A DNA stretch of 46,847 nucleotides from Paulinella micropora (GCA_009731375.1 BJOX01000161.1:429115-475961); one strand, 5' to 3'. Counted from the first letter of the stretch, positions 21,386 through 33,101 are shown. Program-made: numbers and translations. Notes: generated by a model from the sequence alone, not told the origin.

Positions 21386-22560
21386 GAGGGTCCTGAAACT
21401 CCCCCTTGTTCCTGACGAGCGCTTCTTGGAGCGTCTCGTTCTCCAATGAGGAACGGATCGTACTTGATGAGGCGTCGAACATTTACAACCTTGTTCTCCC
21501 CCCTGCCTCTGATCCGATAGTTAAAAGGCCCCGTCTGTTGTACTACCTGATAAGGCCCCTTCCAGTGCACAAACATCTTAGAAGATATGCCTTTCGGTAC
21601 CGGTGGGTAATACAACATGACAATGTCCCCTTGCTTATACGTCACCATGGACAAATCCTGCTGCAAGGGCTCCTTGCTCAGCTTGCGGGCCTGCTCCGCT
21701 AGCCTCGCTTGTCTTACCGCTTGCATCGCCTCCATGGAGACACGCATACGGACCCCCCAGAGCTCGTCCTCATCCATCATAAGCCCAGGCTCATCCTGGT
21801 AAACCAAGTGTTGAGGCATCACCGGCTCCTGTCCAAACACCACCTGGTATGGGGATTTACATTCCGCCCCCGCCCCAAAGGCTTTCGATGACATTGCATT
21901 CATTGCGAATACAAAGCTCGGGACCCCCTCTCTCCACAAGAGCCGACTCTTCTTGCAGTAGGCCCTCAGAGCCGACTTGAGCGGTCTGTGGACTCGCTCA
22001 ATCTTGCCATTTGCCCTCGGGTTATATGGCGTTACATACTGCCAGTGAACCCCATAGAACTTCACGAGCCTTTCCATAAGCTTCGTTGTCAAAGGCCGGC
22101 CCCTTATCCGAGCAGATCGTTCTGGGGACCCCCACCACACACAGGACTCGATCGATCAGCTCCCTGGCTGTCGTCTCCGCCGTTGTGTCTGGCACTGGGA
22201 TCGCCCACACATAATTGCTCGCCCTGTCGATGACTGTCAACAAGAATTTATCCCTCGCCGGCCCACCGGCGGCAACGGCCCCACGTGGTCTACATGCAGG
22301 AACTCAAGGAGCCTTTCCAGCAATATAAATTTACCCACCGGGATCTTTCCCTCCACCGGGAGCTTCTTGTTCATCAGACAGGTCGTACAGCCCCTGACTC
22401 TTTCCTTTATAAACCGATCCATCCCCTCCCACCAGAACCTCCTTTTGATAATCCACTGCCTCCCACCAGAACCTCCTTGTGATAATCCACTGCATCCTCT
22501 GCACCCCCGGGTGATTAACCAACGGGACCACGTGCGACGCCACGTAAATCATCTGTCTCA
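21382..22560 (-). pseudogene. Integrase (zinc-binding, DDE core, GPY/F)
   Basis: H2C2 zinc-binding residues: HVVPLVNHPG around 22520, then CTTC around 22380. The catalytic triad is preserved across three frames: Asp in HVDHVGPLP (about 22290), Asp in SDKGPAF (about 22108) and Glu in NGKIERVHR (about 21999). The last two are about 36 codons apart, close to the canonical D-35-E. The C-terminal GPY/F module is at WKGPYQVV (about 21558) with a following NYRIR. Frameshifts separate zinc finger from core, first Asp from second, and second Asp from Glu. The last ~20 residues after KYDPFL have no family match and may include junction sequence. Confidence 0.88.
22427..22494. repeat. 34-bp tandem duplication in the integrase zinc finger
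   Basis: Two adjacent 34-bp copies (22427-22460 and 22461-22494) differ at two positions. Because 34 is not a multiple of three, the duplication itself breaks the frame between the His pair and the Cys pair. Confidence 0.92.
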
Positions 22561-23279
22561 GTCTGGCCGGGACCCATAAAACCCACCTTTTCGGGTTATT
22601 GGCCGCCTCTGCTGCTTTGCCTTTGTCCCAGAAGAGGCCATCCCGCCATGCCAAAGTTTTGAGCTGTGTCCGGATTTTGTCCGTCAGCATCAGTTCATCC
22701 TCCGCCAAGAAGTACTGGATCAAGTCCTTGTACTCCTCGCGGCCCTCTGGCATTGCCTCCAAGCCTCTACAGATGCAATGCGCACTGTACCGTCCTCTAC
22801 CTGGTACTCCCTCATAAAGCCTGGAATCCGGCCCCAACCTCTCGAAGCCGCCACCAGCTCGACCGAGGTCTTTTCTGTCTTGAGGGCCGTCTCCACGCCC
22901 GGGTCTTCCACGTAGGTGCGAACGGCCGGTGCGGCATGTGCTTGGCAACAGTAGCACTCATGCTCCGCCTTATCCTCATCCCGAATTGCGGCCTTATCGG
23001 CTTCGTAATCCTTAAGGCGTTGCATGGCTTCCTCCGCAAAGTGCTCGTCACAGCACTCCGCTCGGCCTACCTCCCGTTCCAACTGAGCCGTCATGACTCT
23101 CCCATATTCCGCCCTCTTAGCTTTCACCAGCTTAGGCTCCTTCCGGCTACACCCCGGGTGAGCCTTATTAGCATAGAAGAGCACATTCGCTGGCAAGATA
23201 CCCTTCATGTCCCTCCTCAACGCTAAGTCCTCAAACTCGTCCATCTGCTGCATAGCAGCCAGACAAGCGGATGGCGTAG

Positions 23280-23797
23280 AGTAATTGACTCTAGATAAAG
23301 AGTCGGCGACAGTGTTCTTCTTGCCGGGCAGATATTTGACGGTGAAGTCATAGCACGATAAGAAAGCCTGCCATCTGGCCAACCGGCGGGCCCGTGCAAT
23401 CATTCGTCATTAACCGTCGAAGGTTCTGATGATCCGTCCTTACTACGATATCCCGTGACCCCCACAAGTACTCCCTGAGCCTTATAAAGGACCAGACCAC
23501 CGCTAAGGCTTCCATCTGCCTCATACAGTAGTTCTGTTTGGCCTTATTGAGCTTCCGGCTTAAATACATGATCGGCCGCAGGACTCCGTGACTATCGTAT
23601 TGCTGTAGGACCGCCCCGATCGCGTACTTAGACGCATCGGTGTCCAGCACATACTGTTTGTCCACATCCTGCATCATGAAGATGCAGTTCTTATTGAACT
23701 TGGGATCACGAGTCAACATTTCCTTAATAAACTCTAACGTCTCCTCCTGTTTAGGAGTCCATTCCCTCATATCGCCTTTCAAGTACAGCTCCCGCAA
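23280..23797 (-). pseudogene. RNase H domain of the retroelement
   Basis: The frame from 23797 contains VLDTDASKYAIGAVLQQ (catalytic Asp near 23638), MEALAVVWS (catalytic Glu near 23512) and VVRTDHQNL (catalytic Asp near 23434). After a frameshift near 23400 it continues with YDFTVKYLPGKKNTVADSLS, the usual end of a Gypsy RNase H. All core residues are present, and the spacing is typical. Confidence 0.9.
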
Positions 23798-23819
23798 CGG
23801 CTTAACTGTCTCCGACTAA

Positions 23820-24500
23820 TCCGGAAAGAACTGACTATAATATTGCGCCAACGCAATAAAAGAGAATAGCTCCGACCGCGTCTGAGGCCGCTTAATTCCC
23901 TCCACAGCCTCCCTCTTCTTAGCCGCGATCGCAACCGTTCCGTTCGATATACATATCCTAAGTACGTTACCTGTCGGGTGGCAAACTGGCACTTGGCCAA
24001 GTTCACCTTGAGACCAAACTCTCTCACCCGTCGGAAAACGTCCTGGATGTGGGCTAGATGCTCCTCTATGGTATTGGAGTAGATAATAATATCATCTATG
24101 TAACAGAAAGCTCAATCCTCCGCCTTCTGCCCATATTTCTCCATAAACCCACCTGCCCTTCCATCCTCAAACTGTCGACCAAGCATTTTCTGCATTGCTG
24201 CCTGAAATATGCCCGGCGAGTTCCTCAGACCCATCGACAATACCTTCCACTGGTATAGCGTCATGCCCACCACAAACGCGGTAAGCCACCTGCTCTTTCT
24301 ACTGAGCGGGATCTGCCAGAACCCATTCTTCAAATCCAACGCCGAGTAATATTTCGCGTGTTTTATTACTTGCGCATACAGTCATCAATCTTAGGAAGCG
24401 GGTACCGCTCTCCCTAAATGATCTTGTTCGCCCGATAGTAATTCACACAAAATCTCAGTGCCCCATCCGGCTTCGGAACCATGCGCACATGAGACGAAAT
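23820..24500 (-). pseudogene. Reverse transcriptase domain
   Basis: In coding order: VPKPDGALRFCVNYY (24430-24480), GERYPLPKIDD (about 24385-24420, another frame), LKNGFWQIPLS, MGLRNSPGIFQAAMQKML (about 24190-24250), catalytic YIDD at 24091-24102 in a third frame, then EFGLKVNLAKCQFATRQV and YLGYV (about 23950-24030). About 20 extra residues sit between the FQAAMQKML motif and the YIDD motif compared with typical Gypsy enzymes. An in-frame TAG follows QYYSQFFPD near 23815. Confidence 0.9.
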
Positions 24501-25790
24501 CGGGGAGTCCGAAAACTCCGTGAAATTGTCTGCCTGTAGCTCCTCTGCCTTCTCCTGGGCAATGCTCTCCTCCCTGCGGCCCAGAATAGACCTCCTTGAG
24601 GCATGCGTGATATTCATCCCCGGTATCTTTCTGAGAGGAGTCTCCAAATGCTTGACCGTGCCCGGTCTAGGCGGATCAAAGATCTCCTTTTCCTTGGCAA
24701 TCACCTTCTGAAGGCACTTGAGATCTTCCTCATTCCCTTTCCAATCCGCCCACATTTGAGCCATTCTATGTTCCCATGACTGGGCGTCCTTCCGACTCTT
24801 CAGTTCGGGCGCCTCTGCCATATCCGTCCACGCATCCTCCACCAAGCTGTCCTCGGAGGGCATCTCTACCTCCTTCTGGTGGTACTTGACTTCCGAAAAC
24901 TCATCCCACTTACCCAGATTCGCCATCCGATCCAGAATCAAGGCGTACTGAATAGGTGCCTTTTTTTGTAAAAAACCCCGTGAAGCAGGTAAATGCCTGC
25001 TCACGTATCTTCTGAAGGTCACACCCCTTGAGTGAGTTCCGATACGTCAGCCCTTGTGCCCTAGTGCCTAATCAACAAGCAAGCACCAAATGCTGCTTCC
25101 TAGACGGCACCGGGATCGGGTGATCCACCATCCGGTCCAAAACCTCATCCGCCCATAGTGCCTTGTCGTGGAACGGTACTAGTAGGACAACAGAGAACGG
25201 TTTGTCACCCTCGAAATACTTCGTGAGCAACTTGGCCGTCTCCCCAGAATTCCGCGGACAAAGAGGTTTGTCACCCCACATGTTCCCACGAAATCCATTA
25301 TCTCGTCCTCCGTTCCTCCTGTTGAAACCTGCACCGACATCAACGGTTCAAACAACGGCCTATTTGCCTGTGATGCTTTTGCATGGAAGCAATATCGGTT
25401 CTGAAGGAACACATAAGGCCACTTCTTTCTATCCCTGAACCTATCCATCCCTGCCTCCACCTCCATGTTATGTTCTTCCAAAGTGCAGGCCATAATCTGG
25501 CCACACCGGCCCTGAATTAAGTCCTCTACCGTTGCCCTTTCCCAACGTCGAACAACATTCCTAGCCTTTCCCGCAAGCCCGCGGTACTCCGGTTGGAAAT
25601 CCTTATAATAATTGGCCAACGCCTGGTGTTGATACTGCTTCGGTATGACCACCTGCACCCTTGCGCTTCGCGCAAGTGCATGCGAGTCACCGACACTCCC
25701 CCCCGTGCCAAGTTTATTGAATGACACCGCGTAAGTATGTGTATGGAAGAGAGGAACCGCAGTCCGCCCCCTCACCATATCCTCCGCGTC
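24480..25790 (-). pseudogene. Unassigned pol region between protease and RT
   Basis: About 430 codons lie between the protease remnant and the first RT motif, far more than the usual linker. The part from 25790 to 25280 is one open frame with WERATVEDLIQGRCGQ and KKWPYVFLQNRYCFHAK. After a frameshift near 25270 comes FSVVLLVPFHDKALWADE, then a stop at 25072. The last piece (to 24480) is charged and ends in EKEIFDPPRPGTVKHLETPL, the usual pre-RT linker. The VVLLVPFHDKALW stretch faintly recalls the region after the catalytic motif of Dam-like adenine methyltransferases found in some retroelements, but no DPPW/NPPF-type motif is visible, so no function is assigned. Confidence 0.5.
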
Positions 25791-26030
25791 ATCATCACTA
25801 ATCCCGTAGTGCACTAAACCTGACCGGCAATCAATTAATGTATTCATCCTATTGAGTTGCTTGAATCCAATCAGCAATCCCCCCGAATACTCCGAACAGA
25901 CAGAACTGGATGTCAAAGGACTTACCAGAGTAGAGTTCAATTGTCAAAATCATCGTCCCCGTAACCTCCGCCCTCGCCTTTCCATTCACCCCTTCTATGC
26001 TCCCTTTAATATGCAACATATTTCGTCCAA
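25790..26030 (-). pseudogene. Retropepsin-like protease remnant
   Basis: VTGTMILTIELYSGKSFDIQF in one frame, then after a frameshift near 25890 GGLLIGFKQLNRMNTLID in another. This matches the second half of a Gypsy protease (beta-strands, then the ILG-D-like helix and N-x-x-ID). The catalytic D-T/S-G motif expected just upstream was not found in any frame. Confidence 0.5.
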
Positions 26031-28882
26031 CCACGCCTTTATTGCCGCCACGAATCCCGCCCCCGCGATATATTAAAATTAGCCAACGTATCGTTAGCCG
26101 ATTATCACATACCCACTCAAAGTTCACAAGGTAAACCTGAGCAACGCATAGGCATCGTGTTGCGCATGCGGTAGCATCATCTCCAGGCGCAGAGTCCTTC
26201 ATCGGCGGATAACATAGCAAAAGTGTAGCATCATACACTCCGCTCGCTCGGCTCGACAACTCGCTTTTAATGCCTCCCTTAGATGCTAAAAAGTCCGAGA
26301 CCTCCAATATGCCATAATGATTGGCATATTTGCTTATCGAAACCGTCGATGATTTCCGCCTTTGTCTTTCCCTTCCAACGGCTCCTTCAGCTATGTCATA
26401 GCTGCACAAGTAACTGAAATCTGACATGCAGCCATAAATGTCCGATTGGCTTTACCGTCATGTCCCTCCATGTTCATACAGTACGACCCACACCGTATAG
26501 ATTTCAGTGACAGTCCTTTCAGCCGGCTACAAAACTATTCAATTCAGTACGGTAATCACTCTGAAATCCATAGTGATATCGGTCACTTCCGTAGTGACAT
26601 CCAGGCCAGTCACCTCCATTTTCAAACGTACAGTCGAATATCAGCCAACCGGTTGCAGAAAGAAAAGATTTAAAAAAAAACTTATGTATTAATAACCACT
26701 CAGTCAGTCTCCTCTGTGTGACCAAACCATGTATTAATATATTTAATAACTTCCATCCTTGACGACTGAGAATATCGAAGTCGTTCTGAGCCATCGTGGA
26801 CCACCGCCACATTGGACTCGACCCTAGCCACATCATCAACTAGTCAAGGTGCAAAGGACATGGCTATTTAATTTAGCCTCAGCCTAGCCAAGCAAGCCAA
26901 CTCAAGCTGGTCCGACCAACCTCCCTTTGACATGGCTGACTTCCGACCCCGCGAGCCCTCTCAGCCGGTCAATCCATCGTTCCATGAACATCCTGTCCAT
27001 GCACCCCACACCCCCGTTCGAATCAAAGGGAGCGAGAACTACACGCCATACACGAGCGCAACTGCGGAGAAAGAGAAAGAGACAACCGCTCCTCTACCTC
27101 TTCGAATCTCACCGGCAGAGCGTAAGAAAAGATAGCTCAAACCAGTCTCTCCTACCACCAGTCCTGGTGTACTCGAGACAAACGAGAGACAGCTGCCAAC
27201 CAACCGTGACGGTTACCGCATCCCCATAGCAAGACATGCTCACCGTTTTGCCTCCCCCAGAGATCAAAAAGAGCAATAATGCGTTCCCCTACCACCAATC
27301 CTGGTGCCAGGGAGAGTGACAAAAGACATGCTCGCTCTCACATCCACAGAGAGTAAAAGAGCCCTGCTCGTACATGTCGTCACCGCAGTGCCCTATATCC
27401 ACCAACGAAAGAGATAGAGAGGAAAGACATGCACACTCTCATCCCCCCAAAAAAAACAAAAGAGCTATGCTTTCCCTTCCACTCACAACAGGAGAGAAAA
27501 GAGAGACAACACGCAAGCTCACATCCTCCCACAGAGAGACACAGTGCATGCTTCTTTCCCACAATTATTGCTGGCCGCTCTGACACTGCCTGATAGGCGC
27601 ATAATGGGTCCTTCCCTGCACTAGACATCTTCCACAGCAGACCAGTTCAACCACCTGTGCTTCTCACTCATCTAACCATGAGAGAGCACCAGGCTAAACA
27701 AACAAGCATAACATGGGCCAGAGGCAGCACCAAATCATGTCTCACCGACATGTTTCTCCTAGTTAGCCACCTGTCACTTCCCCTCATCCAATCATAAGGC
27801 AGGAAAAGACGACAGAGCAGAAGAAAGAAGACCCAGTGTCAGTAGACTACTGTCTCAAAAATTGTCCACCATGCTAGGTTTCGGCAATGGTCCACGTCTT
27901 CCACAATCCCTCCTGTCCCACCTCTCAAATAATAAGAAAGAACAGAGAACAACACAAGGAGCGAAACACATTACCAGACCCAGTAACCATCTACGAGGTA
28001 GGCCCTACCGGTGTTGACCGGCCAACTGGCTGGACAACTGGCTGGACAACTGGCTGTGCAACTGGCTGATAGATGGCTGCCAGACTGCTGCCCCCAATCA
28101 CATTCCGAAACTCCTCCAGAGTCCATAGCCCTGTGGGTTAGCTAGACAGCCACACCCAACCGACAGTCACCACCCCAGACGCAGCCAGCACAGCGTACTC
28201 GTACTGACCCCTGGCCTGAGACATAACCTGACACCCTCAACAAGCCAAGGTCAAAGAACAAGCTTGTTTCGAGAGTGCAGATTCCTCCTTCAAATTCCCT
28301 TTCCCTAGACGAATATAAGCACTATCTCACACGACCAGCACAGAGTACTGGTCGTCGAGAAGAGAAGCTACTTATCACCCTCACCAAGACACAGTCAACG
28401 ACAGTGACTGAGCTTGTTCCCTGAGAGTGTGTCGTTCCCAATTCCAAATCCCGTGAGTTCGAAAAAGGCATAGGGACTCCAAATGTATTAAGACCGGAGG
28501 TCTAACCCTTACGAGCTCAAAGGAAAAATGGAATTTGATAATAAGATTGAACACAACTGGTTCAGAGCTAACCTGGAAGTCAGGAATGAACCCAAACAAC
28601 AAGCCAAAGGGAAAACACCGGAGTGTCCCTATGACAGGGTCATCTGACACGATGCGTTACGTCCGTAGCCTGCACAAATGCCAAAACATACCATAAACGA
28701 CAACCCATAAGTGCAATTCCCCTTATTTACCATAAATTCCCAGTCACGGGAAAAACGGCCAAATTTCATGGAATTTCCATGAAAATAATCCATAACTTCA
28801 AACGGTTACTACAATCGCAATAAAAGGATCGGGTCAACGCTATTAATATGGGATATTAATCCATTAGGATGCTACAACTTAG
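26031..28882. other. Unique DNA; possible decayed 5' part of the retroelement
   Basis: No gag zinc knuckle (CCHC) was found. A 67-codon plus-strand frame at 26932-27135 starts MADFRPREP and has a hydrophilic, gag-like composition but no domain. Between 27140 and 27560 loosely repeated words occur (ctaccaccantcctggtg at about 27149 and 27289; agacatgc; cacagagag), suggesting a degenerate ~140-bp tandem repeat. Otherwise no gene is supported. Confidence 0.5.
28023..28070. repeat. 12-bp minisatellite, 4 copies
   Basis: Unit caactggctgga repeated four times; the last two copies differ at their final two bases. Confidence 0.95.
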
Positions 28883-29152
28883 TGTAACATACATCCTGAT
28901 AACCTCTCCCACTCCGGTAAACGGTTAAGAGTAAAATATATGATTTAAGGCCGTATGGAGTTTAAGCTTCCCGGCTTCCCTTCCATATCCTTTTATCCTA
29001 ATACAACATTAAAACCGGATGTATTGTTCCAAACCGGAAATGTAATAAGACTTCATCTTATAAAACATTTAATAACAAGGAATCACTTCCACGAGTGAAT
29101 TCCCATAAAATCCAATAGCGTAAAAACGATGTAGTATACAGTGGGTGTTACA
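28883..29152. repeat. Candidate solo LTR (270 bp, TGTAACA...TGTTACA)
   Basis: The interval begins TGTAACA and ends TGTTACA, a perfect 7-bp terminal inverted repeat of the kind that bounds many Gypsy LTRs, with a TATAAAA-like word near 29058. There is no second copy in the window, no target-site duplication (cttag before, gcagc after), and no primer-binding site or polypurine tract at either edge. Chance is a real possibility. Confidence 0.25.
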
Positions 29153-30690
29153 GCAGCTAATATACTGTGGAAATTTATTTTTATGTTTGGAATATCATAT
29201 CTGTCACTAGGATGATAGTTTCCAATCAAAAAATTTCGAGGAGCGAACTTCTCTCATATCTTTTGAAAGTGATTTGTTTCTTCCGACATACACTCCAAAT
29301 TGAAACTTCACGTTTTCATTCTACACACAAATTGAAATATACCGGGTTTGAGGAATCATGTACATTAAGTGTACAAACATATTTAGACATTTTCTAGCCA
29401 GATACAAACTGAACTCTGATCACAAAACCAAATGTTCTATTTTTTCCAATCTCACAAAATCCAAGGTTTACTAAGAAAATTTGTTGCACAGAAATAGAAT
29501 TTTATTGAAAAAACTTGTATATGTGTTCCTGAACAACTATCCTATCGAAGTGTAGAACGCAAATATCACAAAACATAGAAGGTGCTACAAATATCAACAA
29601 CGAAAACGAGTCAACACACACTATTTTTCAGACAAAAAAATTCATGAAAATAGCTAGAACGACACCGTAAAATCGGCTGAAAATGTGAGGGCCTGCGTGA
29701 ATAACAAGCAAAAGTTGTCGAATCGGGGGAACCATGTGATTCTAAACTAGGATGTTTCAGAAGCTGAGCTTGTAGTATGTGATAGAGCATAACATGAATT
29801 TTTCCCCTACATATTTTTGAACAGTTTTTATTGAGTTTTCACACTGTTTCTTTTTTATAAAACTATTTTCACTCAGACAGTGTTATCTTTGAATGCATAG
29901 TGTGCAGGCATAGTGTGACACATTGTCATGAATTTTGTGTTGGGAAGTATTTCAATATATGTACTTTCAAAATAAAAAAAATAACATAAACAACTATAAA
30001 ACTGCAAAAGCCTATCTTCCCCCCGATTTATTCACATGTCAACGACATATGATTGACAATCCCAGCGTTTTTTGGTACTTACCCTGTTCTCGGAAGTATT
30101 TTGAGATCAAATGACAGCAGTGTGTGTATTCATTTGAATGCAGGTGGGTAATTTCCTCACAGGAGGCTAGTCAAGACTTACAATTCGAATTTCCCTTTAT
30201 TTTCGGGAGTCACACTTTGTGTGTGCTGTTAACAGCTCGAATTGGGGAACTCCTACCTGCTTTTGGAAACACCAACAGCTAACACGCTCTAGGTCATCCA
30301 TCACACTCACAAGTGCAGCTAGTTCACCTGTCTATGAGTGGTCGGTCATGGGGACAGTTGGGCATGTTCACCACACGCAGAGAGGCGACTTTGTACTATG
30401 TATTCAATTTCTGTTCAAGTCTGTTTAAGTCTGTTCAAGTCTGTTCAAGTTCATTGCATACATAGGACAGTCCCTCAGGCAAGACCATAGAGTAGCAAAC
30501 ATCTCATAGGTTTCCTTTGCAAATTCCAGACCTTTTGCTACACGGTGGGTCTTTTATGTTCAGGTGTGACGAAATTAGTCTTCCAGCCTCGTTTCCACGC
30601 ACCAATTACGACCTGGTCTCCAAGGAAGTCTACTATCGTGAAGAGTCTCAACATTTTTCGCACGCTGCACACCACTCCCAAGGTCCCTGC
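29153..30690. other. AT-rich unique DNA, no gene seen
   Basis: No long or protein-like frame. Three tandem copies of caagtctgtt-like 10-11 bp words lie near 30413-30450. Confidence 0.6.
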
Positions 30691-30695
30691 CATTC

Positions 30696-30971
30696 ATGGA
30701 TACGTACCGCCAAGCCCTCAAGGACGGCTCGGCAAAGAAGCTCTCTCCCCAGACGGATGGAATCAGCCGCGCCCACTTTATCAAGGTAGTCCTCATGACT
30801 TTAGAGAAAGACATTTGCCCACTCCTAGCGAAAGCGGTTAAGGATGGCCTTCTCAACCTTGAGGAGGAGCCTTTTATCCTCATGCAGCCCCTTGAGCAGA
30901 TGGTGGATTACTGGGTTGACCACTCTGTTTTCCACAAGTGGACCTCTTTTAGGGTTGAGAGACTTATATAA
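30696..30971 (+). CDS. Small hypothetical protein or single exon, 91 aa
   Basis: The ATG at 30696 opens a frame ending at TAA 30969-30971. The product (MDTYRQALKDGSAKK, later AVKDGLLNLEEEPFILMQPL and DYWVDHSVFHKW) has balanced amphipathic composition unlike the repeat-driven frames, but no family I recognise. The frame just upstream (phase +1, 30545-30841) is also open. It could be one exon of a larger gene or a decayed fragment. Confidence 0.35.
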   Translation: MDTYRQALKDGSAKKLSPQTDGISRAHFIKVVLMTLEKDICPLLAKAVKDGLLNLEEEPFILMQPLEQMVDYWVDHSVFHKWTSFRVERLI

Positions 30972-31108
30972 CCATTAGGCGGTACAACAACATCAGTGCG
31001 AAAAAGGTTGGTTGGGTTTTATCCCCGGATTACGTCCCCAGCTCTTTGAGCTACGGGACGGGACTGCGGCTGTGCCCAGGGGCACGGTGGCCCCTACCAT
31101 GAGGCTAT

Positions 31109-31143
31109 CCGAGCCTACGGTCTCCCTCCTCCGGCAGGCTCGG
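31109..31143. other. Perfect 8-bp stem hairpin
   Basis: CCGAGCCT pairs with AGGCTCGG across a 19-nt loop in a locally GC-rich stretch downstream of the 91-aa frame. No RNA family recognised. Confidence 0.5.
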
Positions 31144-31795
31144 AATCTAACGGGCCTGTCAAAAACAGTGAAAAGTCAACGGTAGTGATTTTCGCCTGTC
31201 GTTTAAAGTGCTCAGTCTGATACAGTGGCTTTGAATTCACCGTTATACTAGTGACTTACAGTGATATACGTAAAATAGGTAATTGTCATTGGGGTGGGCC
31301 CGGGCCCGGTATGACTAAATACATTATTAATAAATTGTCCATTGCAACTAAGTCAGTGTCAGAGTAGCTGTTCCGATTACAGATGTCACAGTGACTCACA
31401 TGTTTTCAAAGTCATTTATTTGCATAAAAGTCATGCCCAAATTGTATTTATTAATATTTTCATATACTGCATAACTCAGGATTGTATTATATTAATACGA
31501 CACTTCAAATCAAGTCACTTCGCATGCTATTGATACTTAGATTTTTTTTTTCCCCCTCCTTACTAAGCGACTTTTAATTTATTGAAGAACTACAGCTGAC
31601 AAGGAAGCAAGTAAGAAGGCGAACATTAGTAAACAATGGTGAACTAAGGGAATAGAGAGCAGATTACAGGAAGAAATTGGAAGGAACTCGGCAACTGACA
31701 AAAAGCCAGCGGTGTCACAATTAGCATTCAGTATATATATCAGTGACTGTCGTTTGTTATGATGTTGTCATCGTCGTTGTAATTTTGGTAGGTAG
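31144..31795. other. Unique AT-rich DNA, no gene seen
   Basis: Only short frames without recognisable content; ends in a GGTA run leading into the GA array. Confidence 0.6.
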
Positions 31796-31808
31796 GTAGG
31801 TAGGTGGT

Positions 31809-31867
<59 letters not shown>

Positions 31868-31876
31868 AAGAAAGAG

Positions 31877-31923
<47 letters not shown>

Positions 31924-31927
31924 GAAA

Positions 31928-31971
<44 letters not shown>

Positions 31972-32113
31972 AAGAGAGAAAGAGAGAAAGAGAGAGAGAG
32001 ATAGAGAAAGAGAGAGAAAGAGAGAGAAAGAGAGAGAAAGAGAGAGAAAGAGAGAGGAATATATATATATACATATATATATAGAGAGAGAGAGTGAGAG
32101 AGAGAGAGAGAGA
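31796..32113. repeat. GA dinucleotide array with GAAA variants
   Basis: About 300 bp of purines on the plus strand (GA with AAAGAGAG units) and a short TA insert near 32058-32083. It lies immediately 3' of the F-box gene. Confidence 0.96.
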
Positions 32114-32132
32114 ATTTGTGCAATGTGTGAAC

Positions 32133-33101
32133 TCAACGCGGGCGCTGGTTTTGGTGGAACAGCATCATCACCAGGAACAACGACGCATAGTGACAACTCC
32201 ATGTGACACAATGCTGCACGCCATCCAACAGGGCAACCAATTGGCCGCAGGGTAAGTCTGAAGAGGAGGAGGAGGAAGAAGAAGACGAGGACGAGTACAA
32301 TGCATTCCTGTGGGGACTACAGCTATTGCAACTGCATCCCGGCCAGATTTCGGGGCGGGTGCGTCTGATGTGGCGTGCGAGGGAGAGGTACTCATCACAC
32401 ATTTGAAAAGAAGACAAGAAACTCATGCGACCGGGTCTCCAGGACGGGTCCACTTCCAATAGCATATACATGAGGAATTCCATAACCAGATCCCGCACAT
32501 CCTTGCGCAGCTGGAGGTTGATTTGTTGATTCTTATGATTGTCAAAGGAAATGAAATGTCGGAACCGGCCCAAAAGAGCGTCGCGATGGTCGGAGGGAGG
32601 GATGCGTTCTAAGTCATCTCGTAACGAAAAGAGGAGCGGACGCATCGAGTCCCACTCACGCGGTAACCGCGCCAGCAGAGCGGCACGGCCCGCGATGGAC
32701 TGCAGCACCGCGCACATGAACGCTAGGCTGTCCAGATCCGGCGAACCGAACCAGCTTTCACAACACAGCCTCTGGTAGGGCCGGTGACAGGGTCTGGCTT
32801 GGCTGCCGCGGTCTTGAAAAAATCTGACTTGCGTTCTACGCATCAAGGGTCCCGGATGGATGCGAGGGTCCACGTGTGGCCATTCCTTGCGCTCGCGATC
32901 GGGCCGGACCGGCCGGGAAAACTCTGGCGAGGAGATAGGGGACAGGCAAGAGATGGAGGAGGCAAAGAGGAACCAGAAGCGCTCGTCCTTGCGCAGGCGG
33001 AGGAAGCGTTTGCAGGTGCGCGCAGACGCAATCACATCTCTGGGGTTGAGGAAGCAAAAGATACTGCGCAGCAGAGCCTCGTCAATCGGCCCGAGGCTCA
33101 T
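32133..33101 (-). CDS. F-box protein, single exon, 322 aa
   Basis: The start at 33101 gives MSLGPIDEALLRSIFCFLNP and then RDVIASARTCKRFL, with RLRKDERFW next: a good F-box (about residues 5-45) with the L-x-x-I-x-x-x-L, C-K-x-x and W positions in place. F-box proteins link substrates to SCF ubiquitin ligases through Skp1. The remaining ~270 residues form no recognisable WD40, LRR or Kelch repeat; they include an alpha-helical-looking middle (LAFMCAVLQSIAGRAALLAR) and a 12-13 Ser run encoded by TCC/TCT/TCG triplets near residue 270. TGA stop at 32133. The frame stays open upstream through a CT array, so a longer start cannot be excluded. Both ends are hemmed in by GA/CT repeats. The substrate is unknown. 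Confidence 0.8.
   Translation of the reverse strand: MSLGPIDEALLRSIFCFLNPRDVIASARTCKRFLRLRKDERFWFLFASSISCLSPISSPEFSRPVRPDRERKEWPHVDPRIHPGPLMRRTQVRFFQDRGSQARPCHRPYQRLCCESWFGSPDLDSLAFMCAVLQSIAGRAALLARLPREWDSMRPLLFSLRDDLERIPPSDHRDALLGRFRHFISFDNHKNQQINLQLRKDVRDLVMEFLMYMLLEVDPSWRPGRMSFLSSFQMCDEYLSLARHIRRTRPEIWPGCSCNSCSPHRNALYSSSSSSSSSSSSDLPCGQLVALLDGVQHCVTWSCHYASLFLVMMLFHQNQRPR

Larger units (their letters stand above)
21382..26030 (-). mobile_element. pol: Decayed Ty3/Gypsy-type LTR retroelement pol
   Basis: Domains in coding order are protease-like, a long unassigned region, reverse transcriptase, RNase H, H2C2 zinc-binding, integrase core and GPY/F, the order (RNase H before integrase) that defines Ty3/Gypsy elements. 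At least ten frameshifts or stops break the frame (near 25890, 25270, 25072, 24414, 24360, 24110, 23960, 23815, 23400, 22750, 22460, 22245 and 22070), so it is not autonomous unless these are assembly indels. The pol stop TAA (21382-21384) overlaps the stop of the PKD frame on the other strand, and no 3' LTR is present beyond it, so the 3' end is missing. No gag was identified upstream. Confidence 0.9.

Noticed and set aside
27016-27024. GTTCGAATC, a tRNA B-box-like word
   Set aside because: No A-box at the right distance and no cloverleaf stems around it.
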